Below, piece by piece: positions 11,401 through 20,530 of a stretch of DNA of 64,000 nucleotides (its first letter is position 1; every line of letters starts with the position of its first letter). Where the stretch lies: the NCBI GenBank assembly GCA_032622095.1, contig CP136066.1, forward strand, positions 61,968,609 to 62,032,608, in the 5' to 3' direction. The notes beneath the pieces are model-generated. The model ran no database searches. It was not told the origin of the DNA and was given only the letters and a program-made list of their open reading frames with translations. Both the position numbers and the translations under genes were made by a program. The stretch is from Siphonodentalium dalli (taxonomy: Eukaryota; Mollusca; Scaphopoda; Gadilida; Siphonodentaliidae).

Positions 11401-14400
11401 ATATAGGAGTGGCCATATCACTCAGCGCTGATATTTATGTTGTGGAAAGTAATAAAGAAATTTAGGTTATCGAGAAATAACCTTAATGGCTAAATTTGAC
11501 AACCATTTGTTTCATAGTATTATGGATTGACAGATTATGATTAAATTATATATCCACGGAAGCTCAATGTTTGCTGTTAAGCTGAACGACCAGCAGTCTG
11601 AGTAAACTCATACCTAAATATTCATTACAACATTGAATATAAGGTCTGACGGATAACATCGCTATCTCATTTCCAAGTCCTCGTGATTCCGTAATCTGAT
11701 TGATTGCGTAAATTATTTTCCGTCCAATGAAACCGTATGGGTTAATAAACAAGTGTTAGTGGGCGGAGACTCCCATAATGTCACCTCTAAATATAGTAAC
11801 AGAGCGGAATTTCTCCGATCGAAAGCGATGCTTGCAAATACAACAGAGACAGAAACAATGGCTTCGAAATTATATATTCGGTACGATTCGGATTAATTTG
11901 AAGGATGTGCTAGACCTGATAGATAGGCCTGCGCATCATGGTACCAACTTGGCCTCCCATAAATATAAATAGAACTCACTCATGTCCGTGTTTTTGATTT
12001 ACTTTAATATTGTACCATGGTTTGCAATCAAATTATTTGTCGTAAAAAAGTCATCTGAAAGTTAACACCGAGGAAATGACTTAATTTTATGCTTTTAAAT
12101 AGTTCTAAAGCATCATTTTTGATGACGACCTTATTTTTTGCTCTCGGATGCAGCTTTCCGGTTGATGCAGCGAGTTCATCTCCCGAAAAAGAATAGTCGC
12201 ACACACGACAAATATTATCTGCTGTAAGTTTATGTCGCGACACAGGCCATTGCTATTGCGAAGCACAACAAATAACACGTGGGGACACCTGTCAATCATC
12301 GATGTATTTTTTTTAAATCCGTGACGTCATTTTGGGGAAGCTCTTCGCTGAATAGAAATGGATTTGGCGACATAAGCTCCAGACTCTATATTTCAAATAT
12401 AGAGTCGACGTTCACCCAGACTGAACGACCAGGTGACTTCATGGAAAACAAACTGAGCCTATTACTAATAGCAATGCTAAAAGATTTATTTAACAAGCCT
12501 GAGCTTAGTGTGCCTGTCATTTGCAGAATGAGGTCCCCACAGAGCGGGCTAGTATCACAAATTTCACCCTCAGGGGACCTCATTCTGCTTAGGCCTCATC
12601 TTCTCTGAAAAGTTTCTTTAGTATCAAATTTCTATTCTTCACAAATATTCTATTTCTTTTTTAATTTAGTTTCTCTATGGCCCCAAATTAGCAGACGACA
12701 CACAATGCATAACTGAGGTTCCCAGTGGGTGTACATCACAATATTCACCATTTGGGAACTTCAATCTCCCATAGCAGATGAGGTCATGCAGAATGAGGTT
12801 CCAAGAGGGTGAATTTAGTGATGTTAGCCTGACATGTGGCTTAGAGTCACTAAATTCACCCTCTGGGGACCTCATTCTACAAATGACAGTCACACTAAAC
12901 TCAGACTTGTTTACTAACAGGGTTCATGCTGTCGGTGGCAAAGCCAAAGACCAATTTGTTTTGAAAAAAATGGCCAAAGAAAGTTTCATTTGGTCAAACT
13001 TTTTGGCCAAAAAGTTTAAGGCTATTGTCCAAACCTCTAAAGTTATCATCATATCTCCATGTGAAACCCTTCATTCATTAACAGGTAATCAGCAGATGTT
13101 TGCCTGTGTATGAATAACAATTTATCAAAAAGTCACACCATGCTTAAACTTATCAAAACAATGATGATTAGCTGCTAGAACAGTGTACTTTTTTAATCAA
13201 GTGACAATACATTACTGCATTGTGGTTTAAATTTTCCGTAAGACAATGTAGGTGATTCAGTGTTCATTTATGTTGATATACATTACCACTAGAGCTTTTT
13301 CAGTTTTGCGGTTCCCACACATGCACATTTTCATTATCACTTTTGACAACTCAAAATTGTTTGCTTATTACTTTATATATTTTTTTTATTTTCGGTTTTC
13401 TTGATGATAATGGCCAAAAAAAATCAGAAATGGCTAAAAAAAATGGTCCAAGAGAAATTTCTGGCCAGCGGTAAATTTAGTGATGCTAGCCCACTGTGCA
13501 AGAGCACACCTCTCGTTTTCTTCTCGTAATCTTTATTCTGTTCATTTTATAATTAACTTCGTTAAGAGGAGTCGATTAATTAGAGAATACCTCTTATTTT
13601 TATTCTCGCAATCTTTATTGTTCGTTTTATAATTAACCTCGTAAAGGGGGGGGGGGGGTCGATTAATTTAATTAGAGTATACCTCTTGTTTTCTTCTCAT
13701 AATCTTTATTCTGTTCGTTTTATAATTAACCTCGTTAAGGGGGGGGGGGGGGGTGTCATTAATTAGAGCATACCTCTTGTTTGCTTATCGAAATCTTTGT
13801 TCTGTTCCCAATCCTTTTCTTCTTTGGCTTTTTTCTCGAGGAATTTGAGCAATTTCTTACGATTGAAGCCTCCAGTTGGTGTCTTGTCCGTCTGATCTCT
13901 TTGTCGCTGACCGGCAGGCAGCCAGGAGTTCTAAAGCAGTCAATAATTATAACCATTTATAACCAATAGATATAACCCAACATAATAAAATATCATGGTT
14001 TAGAGTGCCTTGTCTGTCTGATCTCTTTGTCACTGACCAGTAGGCAGTCAGGTCTAAAACAGCCAACAGATATAACCATTTATATCCAATAGATATAAAC
14101 AAACATAATAAAATATCTGTGGTTTAGAATACCATGGAGACTAGAGCTGGGCAGTATTGAAATTTTAAATTCGGTTTCGATATCAGTTTCAATTTTAAAC
14201 ATTAAAGAAGAAGATAACCGGCTTTAGGCCTAAAAAGAAAGAGTGATTTTTCCGGTATTAAACCTGCCCGTCCCTAGTCCAGACCTCCGAACCTACAAAA
14301 TTTTTTATTGCACGGATAGATTTCCGATGAATGGCAACAAGCCATATTTCCGACTAAATCCTGAAAAGTTACCCATAATTCTGCTGTGGTTAAGGAGTCA

Positions 14401-14663
14401 ATTATTTAGAGCATTACTGTAGTTCATTGCTACATTCTTCCAGTGAGGATATTGTTTGGATACTAACTGATTGGTTTTATTCAATACAATAATTCCACAA
14501 TATGTTTTTAATTACATACGTCAGGATCAAAATCTCCATTGAGTTCCTCGAGTTCAGCAGCACTTAGTTTTGCGAGAAGTTCGTCGATATCATCGATGTC
14601 GATGTCGGGTATGTCGATGCTCTTGGTCTTCAGCATTAATGACGGTTTCTCTTCAGTCGTCAT
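2218..14663 (-). CDS. Tmod: Tropomodulin, N-terminal 252 residues (5 exons, 3' end outside window)
   Basis: Tropomodulin caps actin filament pointed ends and binds tropomyosin. Coding exons, in order, are 14663-14520, 13930-13774, 9581-9450, 5641-5558 and 2456-2218; phases 0, 1, 1, 1 join without a break. Residues 21-48 are an acidic helix ending ELEELNGDFDPD (first tropomyosin-binding site). Residues 49-101 contain LPAGQRQRDQTDKTPTG and a Lys/Glu-rich helix (first actin-binding segment). Residues 101-145 hold a charged KEDKKEKKKEDENGE linker. DLAAVLGFHSML follows, the family signature before the leucine-rich domain, which opens at TDVDDTLDKLK and NMNNIKNISVERL. Vertebrate tropomodulins are about 350-360 residues, so about 100 residues lie left of position 1. 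The 12 kb of introns are filled with transposons. Identification rests on family motifs recognised by eye; which tropomodulin paralogue it is cannot be told. Confidence 0.9.
2712..2800. repeat. Imperfect hairpin in tropomodulin intron
   Basis: TTCTGACCAAGTTGGCAGTCG faces CGACTGTCAACTTTGGTCAGAA (approximately) across a 35-base loop. Probably a small foldback element remnant. Confidence 0.4.
2872..4002. mobile_element. hAT-like element (CAGGGACCAGCC ends)
   Basis: Ends are CAGGGACCAGCC and GGCTGGTCCCTG, the CAGGG form typical of hAT elements. The flanks share only CCATG, so the 8-bp duplication is decayed. A family D MITE (3197-3587) is nested inside. No ORF. Confidence 0.6.
3197..3587. mobile_element. 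Family D MITE, copy 2 (inverted relative to copy 1)
   Basis: TTAA at 3193-3196 and 3588-3591, the same TIRs as copy 1, but inserted in reverse orientation. It carries the same two hairpins and the GCCGGTTTTGGCCGG motif. Near-identity to copy 1 suggests recent activity. Confidence 0.88.
4112..5410 (+). mobile_element. hAT-like element with BED zinc-finger fragment
   Basis: TIRs TAGGCCTGTAACGAT and ATCGTTACAGGCCTA are flanked by an exact 8-bp duplication CTTGTTGC (4104-4111 and 5411-5418). Sub-terminal CGCGATACGTATCG-type palindromes follow. The element is too short for a full transposase: an internal deletion derivative. Confidence 0.9.
4433..4717 (+). pseudogene. hAT transposase N-terminal fragment (BED-type zinc finger)
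   Basis: The 94-residue ORF contains SKVWQYFGFG, then KTICKLCSTATSYKTG, i.e. the aromatic residues and the C-x2-C pair of a BED finger; the His half is lost at a stop after TTNM. It lies in the plus orientation inside the hAT-like element, as expected for the start of its transposase. No RNase-H-like catalytic core remains. Confidence 0.7.
5558..5641 (-). CDS. Tmod: Tropomodulin exon 4 (84 bp)
   Basis: Acceptor TTTTTCCAG and donor GTAATT, phase 1 in and out. It encodes VLGFHSMLTQTQYYDSL followed by QDKPINEGFK, close to the family signature ILGMHTLMSNQQYY. It lies 29 bp to the left-arm side of MITE B copy 1 (ends 5529). Confidence 0.88.
5642..7290. other. Tropomodulin intron 3, unique part
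   Basis: AT-rich sequence with a poly-C tract at about 6457-6470. No exon, RNA gene or clear element was recognised. Confidence 0.5.
7292..7392. repeat. AT-rich palindrome GATATGAGGTAGGT
   Basis: GATATGAGGTAGGTTAATTT is mirrored by AAATTATACCTACCTCATATC. The same TCTGAGCGATATGAGGTAGGT sequence recurs at 9308 right of the pearl-like array, so the two copies flank the array and may belong to the same composite element. Confidence 0.6.
7520..9250. mobile_element. Pearl/Helentron-like element with about 10 tandem core repeats
   Basis: About ten core units of 145-165 bp run from ~7620 to 9165. Each carries ATCCAAGATGGC, GGCCATGTTTTTT, CGACCCCAAAATGAC, CATCTACATGTCAA and CGACCTGTAGCCCG. The array ends in an ACGG/ACAC-rich run (9170-9202) and a hairpin TAGCTCAAACTTAC/GTAAGTTGAGCTA (9219-9248), whose arm is echoed near 7528. 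Core repeats plus ACGG microsatellite plus terminal hairpin match the pearl type of non-autonomous Helentrons of bivalves; assignment is by architecture only. Confidence 0.7.
9378..9416. mobile_element. Family C MITE right-end fragment
   Basis: TGAATGGGAGAATCCATTTA followed by GTATAGTAAGGGTT matches the right end of family C elements. The left part is missing. Confidence 0.6.
9450..9581 (-). CDS. Tmod: Tropomodulin exon 3
   Basis: Acceptor TTTTAACAG and donor GTTAGC; phase 1 in and out. It encodes KVYQPKED, a run of Lys/Glu, then TEWDDILTAATEEELVDLA, matching the tropomodulin segment that joins the second tropomyosin site to the leucine-rich domain. Confidence 0.88.
9582..9991. other. Tropomodulin intron 2, left part
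   Basis: AT-rich, with poly-T/poly-A runs near 9945-9990. No feature recognised. Confidence 0.4.
9992..10735. mobile_element. TA-flanked TIR element (CTGTATACA...CAGTAAGCCC)
   Basis: TIR CTGTATACACCCGTCAGTAA is matched by an inverted GGCTTACTGACAGTTGTATA right end; TA flanks both sides. Internal copies of GGGCTTA(C/T)C(T/A)(A)CGAGGA echo the ends. 744 bp, no transposase. Confidence 0.7.
10959..11060. mobile_element. MITE family B, copy 2 (short form)
   Basis: 102-bp near-perfect palindrome CAGTAATGCTCTAATTAATC... flanked by TA at 10957-10958 and 11061-11062. The central GTTGCCATTCATCGG section is missing. Confidence 0.85.
11063..12493. other. Tropomodulin intron 2, no gene recognised
   Basis: The minus-strand ORF 12243-12028 (71 codons) starts MSRHKLTADNICRVCDYSF with a C-x2-C pair, but no complete zinc-binding domain, splice context or family could be established. 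The rest shows nothing clear. Confidence 0.3.
12494..12910. mobile_element. Family A MITE, copy 1
   Basis: Left end CAAGCCTGAGCTTAGTGTG and right end CACACTAAACTCAGACTTG are inverted. Inside lie repeated inverted AGAATGAGGTCCCCA / GGGGACCTCATTCT modules. These make spurious ORFs with MRSPEGEF-type peptides. Target duplication not determined. Confidence 0.8.
12911..13499. other. Tropomodulin intron 1, AT-rich stretch
   Basis: Contains several AAATGGCCAAAGAAA/TTTTTGGCC motifs, otherwise no recognisable feature. Confidence 0.3.
13500..13773 (-). repeat. Three tandem decayed copies of exon 2 donor side fused to MITE B end
   Basis: Units of about 90 bp, at roughly 13505-13590, 13591-13680 and 13681-13770, each contain a decayed copy of the last ~34 bases of exon 2. 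Two copies keep the peptide EQNKDYEKKTR, and each has a GAG|GT donor. Each is followed on the minus strand by TCTAATTAATCGAC, the terminal sequence of MITE family B, and two carry poly-C runs of 10 or more. The order is exon end, MITE end, C tract, repeated. Confidence 0.7.
13774..13930 (-). CDS. Tmod: Tropomodulin exon 2
   Basis: The exon lies between acceptor GCTTTAG and donor GTATGC (phase 0 in, phase 1 out) and encodes NSWLPAGQRQRDQTDKTPTG followed by a Lys-rich helix and EQNKDFDKQTR. The bases after the donor match the end of MITE family B, and degenerate copies of both exon ends lie on either side. Confidence 0.88.
13997..14115 (-). pseudogene. Degenerate copy of tropomodulin exon 2 acceptor side
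   Basis: The segment repeats the acceptor, the first ~45 exon bases and about 60 bases of upstream intron of exon 2 (13880-13995). Both copies share GACAAAGAGATCAGAC and the AT-rich intron sequence AACATAATAAAATATC. A two-base loss just after the acceptor shifts the frame, so this copy cannot replace exon 2. Confidence 0.7.
14142..14276. mobile_element. Short hAT-like MITE
   Basis: Ends TAGAGCTGGGCAGTATTG and CCTGCCCGTCCCTA resemble the other hAT-like elements here. Only 135 bp; the flanking octamers share just AGAC. Lies between the duplicated exon 2 fragment and exon 1. Confidence 0.55.
14321..14419. mobile_element. MITE family B, copy 3 (right half only)
   Basis: Starts within TTTCCGATGAATGGCAACAA and runs to GAGCATTACTG plus TA. 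The left half is missing; it ends about 100 bases from tropomodulin exon 1. Confidence 0.8.
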
Positions 14664-14679
14664 TGTGGATTATATTATA
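14520..14679 (-). CDS. Tmod: Tropomodulin exon with start codon
   Basis: Acceptor TTCTTTTACAG precedes 14679; 16 bases of 5' UTR lead to ATG at 14663-14661, so at least one non-coding exon lies further upstream. It encodes residues 1-48 (MTTEEKPSLMLKTKS...). The donor after GAC is GTATGT, phase 0. Repeated DI/DID residues make the start of the helix strongly acidic. Confidence 0.87.
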
Positions 14680-14694
14680 CTGTAAAAGAAGAAA

Positions 14695-14815
14695 GTTCAT
14701 GAGAAGCCTGTCGATATCATTGATGTCGCATTTGGCACATGTCGACGCTCTTGCTCTTCATTTTCAGCATGAATGAAGACTTCTCTTCAGTCGTCATTGT
14801 GAATTATATTATCTT
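14695..14815 (-). pseudogene. Degenerate tandem copy of tropomodulin exon 1
   Basis: On the minus strand a second CACAATGACGACTGAAGAGA start lies at 14797, 134 bp upstream of the real start. It is preceded by the same TATAATATAAT-type leader and a CTAAAG in place of the acceptor. The peptide begins MTTEEKSSFMLKMKSKSVDM and then breaks at an in-frame stop after about 26 codons. Segmental duplication of exon 1 followed by decay is the simplest reading; an unused alternative first exon is less likely. Confidence 0.7.
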
Positions 14816-14849
14816 TAGAAAATTCTTTAGAAAGTTCTTTTTCTTTTTC

Positions 14850-15050
14850 AGTTTAGTTTCTCTATATCCCCAAATTGGCAGACAACACATCACCATCTTT
14901 ACCTGGGAACTTAAATCTGAGTCTATGTCTTCCATAGAAGATGAGGACATGTAGAATGAGGTCCCCAGAGGTTGAATTTGGTGATGCTAGCCTGCTGTGC
15001 AAGGTAGAGTCACTAAACTCACCCTCTCGGGGTATCTCATTCTGTGAATC
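14850..15050. mobile_element. Family A MITE, partial copy
   Basis: TTTAGTTTCTCTATATCCCC and the AGAATGAGGTCCCCAGAG module with its inverse CTCGGGGTATCTCATTCTG are recognisable, but the outer ends are lost. Confidence 0.6.
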
Positions 15051-15689
15051 AGAATAGTTATACAAGTAAGTGCCCAATATGTCTTTAATTTGATTTTTGA
15101 CCCTGAATGATAAATCGCTTTCAGAAATTCAGGGAACAGCCTAGAGAATTCAAATTGGGATTAATTACTTCTCCCTTAGATTATTAGGGAGATATTGACT
15201 GTTAGGCCAAAATAAAAAAGATCTGCGTTTCTGGTGACCCGCCCTCCCCTATTCCGGTGGCCCCGACTGTTTTAATTTTATTGATTTTTGCAAAATTAGT
15301 ACGCATCTGATTTTATTTTCCATGTAAACTGATTCATTTCCATATAAAATGTCCACATCGCGTGTACTGTTAAACCAGAATTATACCACACTTCTATTAG
15401 GTCACAGCCGAATCAAACAACTTATGCCAAATCAAATAAATTTGTTTATGTTTTAGTCAATCAAATAATAAATTACACTATATTCTAATATTCTAATATT
15501 ATGTACCTAGTTTTATTATTTTATACATTACAAACAAGGATAATGAAGTCGGGGGGGGGGGGGGGGGGGGGTATTCATGTTTATTTTCAGCAAAGTTGAA
15601 AATAAAATGAAAAAGTTAAATAAAATGTAAAGCCAAGCCCCCCCCCCCCGCCTCTATTTTTTTCTTGCATGTCACCAGAAACACATATA
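15051..15689. other. Upstream of tropomodulin, repeat debris
   Basis: Contains CAGGGAACAGCCTAGAG at 15129, resembling the left end of the hAT-like element at 2872, a run of about 21 G at 15551-15571 and a poly-C tract near 15641. Sequence around 15580-15685 reappears inverted near 35150-35260. No gene recognised. Confidence 0.4.
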
Positions 15690-15884
15690 CAGTAATGCTC
15701 TAAATAATCGACTAACCACAGCAGAATTATGGGTAACTTTTCAGGATTTAGTTGGAAATATGGCTTGTTGCCATTCATCAGAAAGCTCTCAGTGAATGGC
15801 AACAAGGCATATTTCCGACTAAATCCTGAAAAGTTACCCATAATTCTGCTGTGGTTAAGGGGTCGATTACTTAGGGCACTACTG
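15690..15884. mobile_element. MITE family B, copy 4
   Basis: Near-perfect palindrome flanked by TA, with ATCAGAAAGCTCTCAGTGAA at the centre. Confidence 0.88.
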
Positions 15885-15904
15885 TATATATAATTTTGGC
15901 CTAA

Positions 15905-15975
15905 TCAGGGAGAAGTACTGGTAGCCTCATTAAATTCACCCTCTGGGGACCTCATTCTAGGAATGACCAGCACCA
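15905..15975. mobile_element. Family A MITE fragment
   Basis: AATTCACCCTCTGGGGACCT with CATTCTAGGAATGACCAGC: right-end piece only. Confidence 0.55.
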
Positions 15976-16009
15976 TACTTTGAGGCCTGTCTACACCCTG
16001 TGGTATGTA

Positions 16010-16222
16010 CAGTAATGCTCTAATTAATCGACCTCTTAACCAAAGCAGAATTATGGGTAACTTTTCAGGATTTAGTTGGAAATATGGCTTGTTGCCATTC
16101 ATCGGAAAGCTCTCAGGGAGAGCTTTCCGATGAATGGCAACAAGCCATATTTCCGACTAAATCCTGAAAAGTTACCCATAATTCTGCTTTGGTTAAGAGG
16201 TCGATTAATTAGAGCATTACTG
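16010..16222. mobile_element. MITE family B, copy 5
   Basis: 213-bp almost perfect palindrome flanked by TA, with centre GAAAGCTCTCAGGGAGAGCT. Confidence 0.9.
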
Positions 16223-16711
16223 TACATCTCAACTTATACAGTTGATAGTAAAATTCAGTCTTTAAAAGGAACGTAAATTCTAAGTGGATACCCTGTACCT
16301 TCCCCAAACAATAAAAGTGTCCAACAAACAATTGTCCCCATGTAAAAAAGTATATCAGTTATAATGATGCCTGTCTTACTGTCAAGCTATACACAAACCT
16401 GCAACGTTTATCCACTGAGAACAGAATAATCACTGTACTGTTCATAACACATAGCACTAAATGTCATAAATGAAGCATATATTGTCCTATTTTAGAACAA
16501 GGATAAATTTATACAGCACTCTATGTTATATGTCATGATGTTTATCATGTTTATATTAAGAGTGGCTTTGTGAGTGTGTAAGCCAAAATCATAAAGATCT
16601 TCACAGATACTAATGGCCAAATAATGTATTTACTTGGGTGTTGTAAATGAAATTTTCTCTGGTACACAGGATTTGACAGTGCATTAATAATCTTGAAAAG
16701 AAATTTTCACT
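16223..16711. other. Unassigned intergenic stretch
   Basis: AT-rich; no gene or element recognised. Confidence 0.3.
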
Positions 16712-16761
16712 TTAACCCGTTCTATTCAAAACTTCAAAAGCATGATTAACGAGTACTAGTA

Positions 16762-17020
16762 CAGTAATGCCCTAAATAATTGACTCCTTAACCACAGCAG
16801 AATTATGGGTAATTTTTCAGGATTTAGTCGGAAATATGTCTTGTTGCCATTCATCGGAAAGCTCTCAGTGAGAGCTTTCCGATTAATGGCAACAAGCCAT
16901 ATTTCCGACTAAGTGAGAGCTTTCCGATTAATGGCAACAAGCCATATTTCCGACTAAATCCTGAAAAATTACCCCATAATTCTGTTGTGGTTAAGGAGTC
17001 GATTATTCAGGGCATTACTG
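16762..17020. mobile_element. MITE family B, copy 6, nested in the family C array
   Basis: TA-flanked palindrome with an internal ~45-bp duplication (AGTGAGAGCTTTCCGATTAA occurs twice). It split the first array unit: GAGTACTAG on the left continues GTTATCTCATAGG on the right. Confidence 0.88.
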
Positions 17021-18105
17021 TAGTTATCTCATAGGAGATGTTCAGATAATAAGTTTAACCCTGTCTATACTAAAGCATCATTGATGAGTTGTTATCCCAT
17101 AGGAAATGGAAATGTTCAGATAATAAGTTAAACACTTTCTATACTATTATATAAAAGCATCATAGATGAGTTAGTTATCCCATGGGAAATGTTCAGATAA
17201 TAAGTTTAACCCTTTCTATATGAAAGCATCATTGATGAGTTGTTATCCCATAGGAAATGTTCAGATAATAAGTTTAACCCTGTCTATACTAAAACATCAC
17301 TGATGAGTACTACATGTACTTCTTATCCCAAAGGAAATGTTCAGATAATAAGTTTACCCCTTTCTATATGAAAGCATCATTGCATGATGAGTAGTTATAA
17401 TATTAATATCCCATAGGAAATGTTCAGATAATAAGTTTAACCCTTTTTATACTATTATATAAAAGCATCATTGATGTGTAGTTATTCCATAGGAAATGTT
17501 CAGATAATAAGTTTAACCCAGTTTATACTAAAGTATCATTCATGAGTAGTTATCCCACAGGAAATGTTCACATAATACACATGTAAGTTACCCTCTCTAT
17601 ACTAAAGCATCATTGATGAGTGGTTATCCCATAGAAAATGTACAGATAAAAAGATTAACACTTTCTATATGAAAGCATCATTGATGAGTAGTTATCCAAT
17701 AGAAAATGTTCAGATAATATGTTTAAACCTTTCTATACTAAAGCATCATTGATGAGTAGTTATCCAATAGGAAATGTTCAGATAATAAGATTAACCCTTT
17801 CTATACTAAAGCATCATTGATGAGTAATTATCCCATAGGAAATGGAAATGTTCAGATAATAAGATTAACCCTTTCTATACTAAAGCATCATTGATGAGTA
17901 ATTATCCCATAGGAAATGTACAGATAATAAATTAACCCTTTCTATACTAAAGAATCATTGATGAGCAGTTTCCCATAGGATGCATGTATGTTCAGATAAT
18001 ACACATGCAAGTTACCAATTCTATACTAAAGCATCATTGATGAGTAGTTATCCCATAGGATATGTTCAGATAATACACATGTAAGTTACCATTTCTATAC
18101 TAAAG

Positions 18106-19093
18106 TAGGGTTGGGCGGTATTGACGTTTTTAAAAACCGCGATTTTTCCAAAATAACACCGCGATATACGGTTTTATTGAATATTATTTTACTATTGAAA
18201 ATTACCACGTAAAATCAAATTTTAAATGAGAGATATAACACTCCAGGTTTTCGTTATAAGGGATGTAAAGTTGTACACACTATCGCCAGGCAGTAAATTA
18301 TACCCTATTCTCACAATAGCATTTGCCCATTCTATAAAGTTCCTGCCTTCTGGAATACGAAACAACATTGAGTGAATTACAGGCGCAAGTTATCCTGATT
18401 ACTCCATTGTTTACATATCAGCATGCGATGCACATTCCCGTTACGTCATAGCTACGCACGTGCTCATAGGTTGACAGAGGACCTAGTAGAATTGGGCCAA
18501 GAAGGTTCATTCCGGGCTGTGTGCAGTTTATCATACACAATGAATTACTGAACAGTTTTAATTAACTTTTGAACACGGGAAAGATAATCATAATTAATCA
18601 TTGAACAGTATTGCAGATCGTGAGTTTATGTGTCCCAATTTTTGGCAAGGAACACCAACACGTCAACTCTAGAAGGATTGTGACATGTTCGTTCCCTGAC
18701 TCAAGTTTTAAGATATAATTGAACGACAAATACCGCCGAGTCGTGAGTCGGAAAGTTTGGATGAAGTATCGCTCGTGACGTTACACCGCTACCAGGTTGG
18801 ATTCGGAAGAAGATACTTCATCGCTCTACTTCAGCCCAAAATACAACCATTGCGTCATTGGTTACAATAAAATACAATGGAGACTTAAATTGTGAGCGAC
18901 CGATAAAGGCTGCTTTCAATCAGCGGTCCTCTAAAGTATTCAACTCAGTATTGGATTGTAATTTTAAACCGTCTTTTGAGGTGATAAAATTGCGGTTGCG
19001 ATATATTGAATTTTTAGTTTACACACGGTTTCAATACGGTTTTTCTTTTTCAAACCGACTATAGTCAATATATTGAAATATCGCCCAGCCCTA
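18106..19093. mobile_element. hAT-like element nested in the family C array
   Basis: Ends TAGGGTTGGGCGGTATTG and ATATCGCCCAGCCCTA; exact 8-bp duplication TACTAAAG at 18098-18105 and 19094-19101. 988 bp without transposase. Confidence 0.9.
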
Positions 19094-19548
19094 TACTAAA
19101 GCATCATTGATGAGTAGTTATCCCATAGGATATGTTCAGATAATACACATGTAAGTTACCATTTCTATACTAAAGAATCATTGATGAGTAGTTATCCCAT
19201 AGGATACATGTATGTTCAGATAATATACATGTAAGTTACCAATTCTATACTAAAGCATCATTGATGAGTAGTTATCCCATAGGATATGTTCAGATAATAC
19301 ACATGTAAGTTACCAATTCTATACTAAAGCATCATTGATGAGTAGTTATCCCATAGGATATGTTCAGATAATATACATGTAAGTTACCAATTCTATACTA
19401 AAGCATCATTGATGAGTAGTTATCCCATTGAAAATGTACAGATAATACACATGTAAGTTACAAATTCTATACTAAAGCATCATTGATGAGTAGTTATCCC
19501 ATAGGATATGTTCAGATAATACACATGTAAGTTACCAATTCTATACTT

Positions 19549-20530
19549 AGGGGATAACGGTGTGGTGTTTTGTGATTTCGGAAAGGTACATGGCGAATAT
19601 ACTGTGGCAAATTTAGTTAATGGGCGACGGCGGAGCCGGAGCCCATTAACGGGTATTTGCCACAGTATATTCGCCATGTACCTTTCCGAAATCACAAAAC
19701 ACCACACTGTTATCCCCATTCTAATGCTCTTCGAACTTAAAAACGTTATTTAGCCAAACAAATGCCTCGTAATTATCAACAAAATGTGCGGCCATAGAAA
19801 ACACTCAGCCAATTCACGACTTTTAATTTGAAATTTAATGCGCTAGTAAAATATAGTCCCTCAATTACCGTCGCTCTTATCGTTAAAAATGCTGATAAAC
19901 ATGAAAAATTGCCACCTCAAATAGAAATAAATATGCACAACAATTAGTTTCTGCGTGTACCTGATGTCTTTTTCAGATGTTTACCACTTACAAATTGCGG
20001 TTTTCATTTTACCGCGAACTTGAAGTTGAATTGAAACAATGGGAAATTGCTTACTCAATGCGATGAATTTCACGCCTGTCGCGGTTTCATGTCAAGAAAT
20101 TTGGTTAAATGATATCGAGACACTGGCATTGGTGGGATATAACGGTGTGGTGTTTTGAATTTTCTGATAGTACATGTACACAGGGCGAATGTACTGACTG
20201 TCAATTTTCGACAAAAGCGACGACGCTGGTTTGTTTATATAGCAACGAGCTAGTAACGGAAGTCAGTGGCAAGGGCGCCAACTCTATAATCTACTCCGTA
20301 ACGTCGCCGGCATGTACTGCGTAAGGGTGACGTCATGGAGTGAAACGGAACAGTGAGCGGGGCTGCATTGGGCCGAGATTAGGAATTCAGCTAACGGCAA
20401 TATTGGCGCAAAGGAATATCTAACATTGAAGCGGTGAACCGGACTATACATTGCGACAGGTTATTGAATGAATAACCCCCCGCAAATATGTGGTGTTTCC
20501 GGGGGTATATTGGCCTAAGTGCATTAGAAT
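19549..20530. mobile_element. Foldback element(s) inserted in the family C array
   Basis: 19551-19717 is a hairpin of two ~80-base arms (GGGGATAACGGTGTGGTG to CACCACACTGTTATCCCC). A third partial copy of the arm lies at 20137-20190. ATTCTAATGC at 19718 faces GCATTAGAAT at 20522-20531, so a second pair of ends may be nested. Exact boundaries and duplication are unclear. Confidence 0.6.

Noticed and set aside
12028-12243. Minus-strand ORF with CRVC motif as a zinc-finger gene
   Set aside because: Only one Cys pair is visible, no second half of the domain or convincing splice sites; kept only as a note.
12279-12893. Overlapping ORFs with MRSPEGEFSD-type peptides, recurring in several places
   Set aside because: They are translations of the inverted AGAATGAGGTCCCC modules of MITE family A in many frames, with no independent coding signal.
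15551-15571. Long G runs here and at 13741, 31108, 35190, 54528 and 57705 as G-quadruplex regulators
   Set aside because: They are single homopolymer runs without the four-tract pattern and are prone to sequencing-length error.
15587-16276. Recurrent ORFs with MNGNKPYFQLNPEKLPIILLW-like peptides
   Set aside because: They are palindromic MITE family B read on either strand.
17020-19550. Regular ~75-bp repeats that could suggest a CRISPR array
   Set aside because: The repeats are contiguous without unique spacers, lie in a eukaryotic genome and match the left end of a family C transposon.
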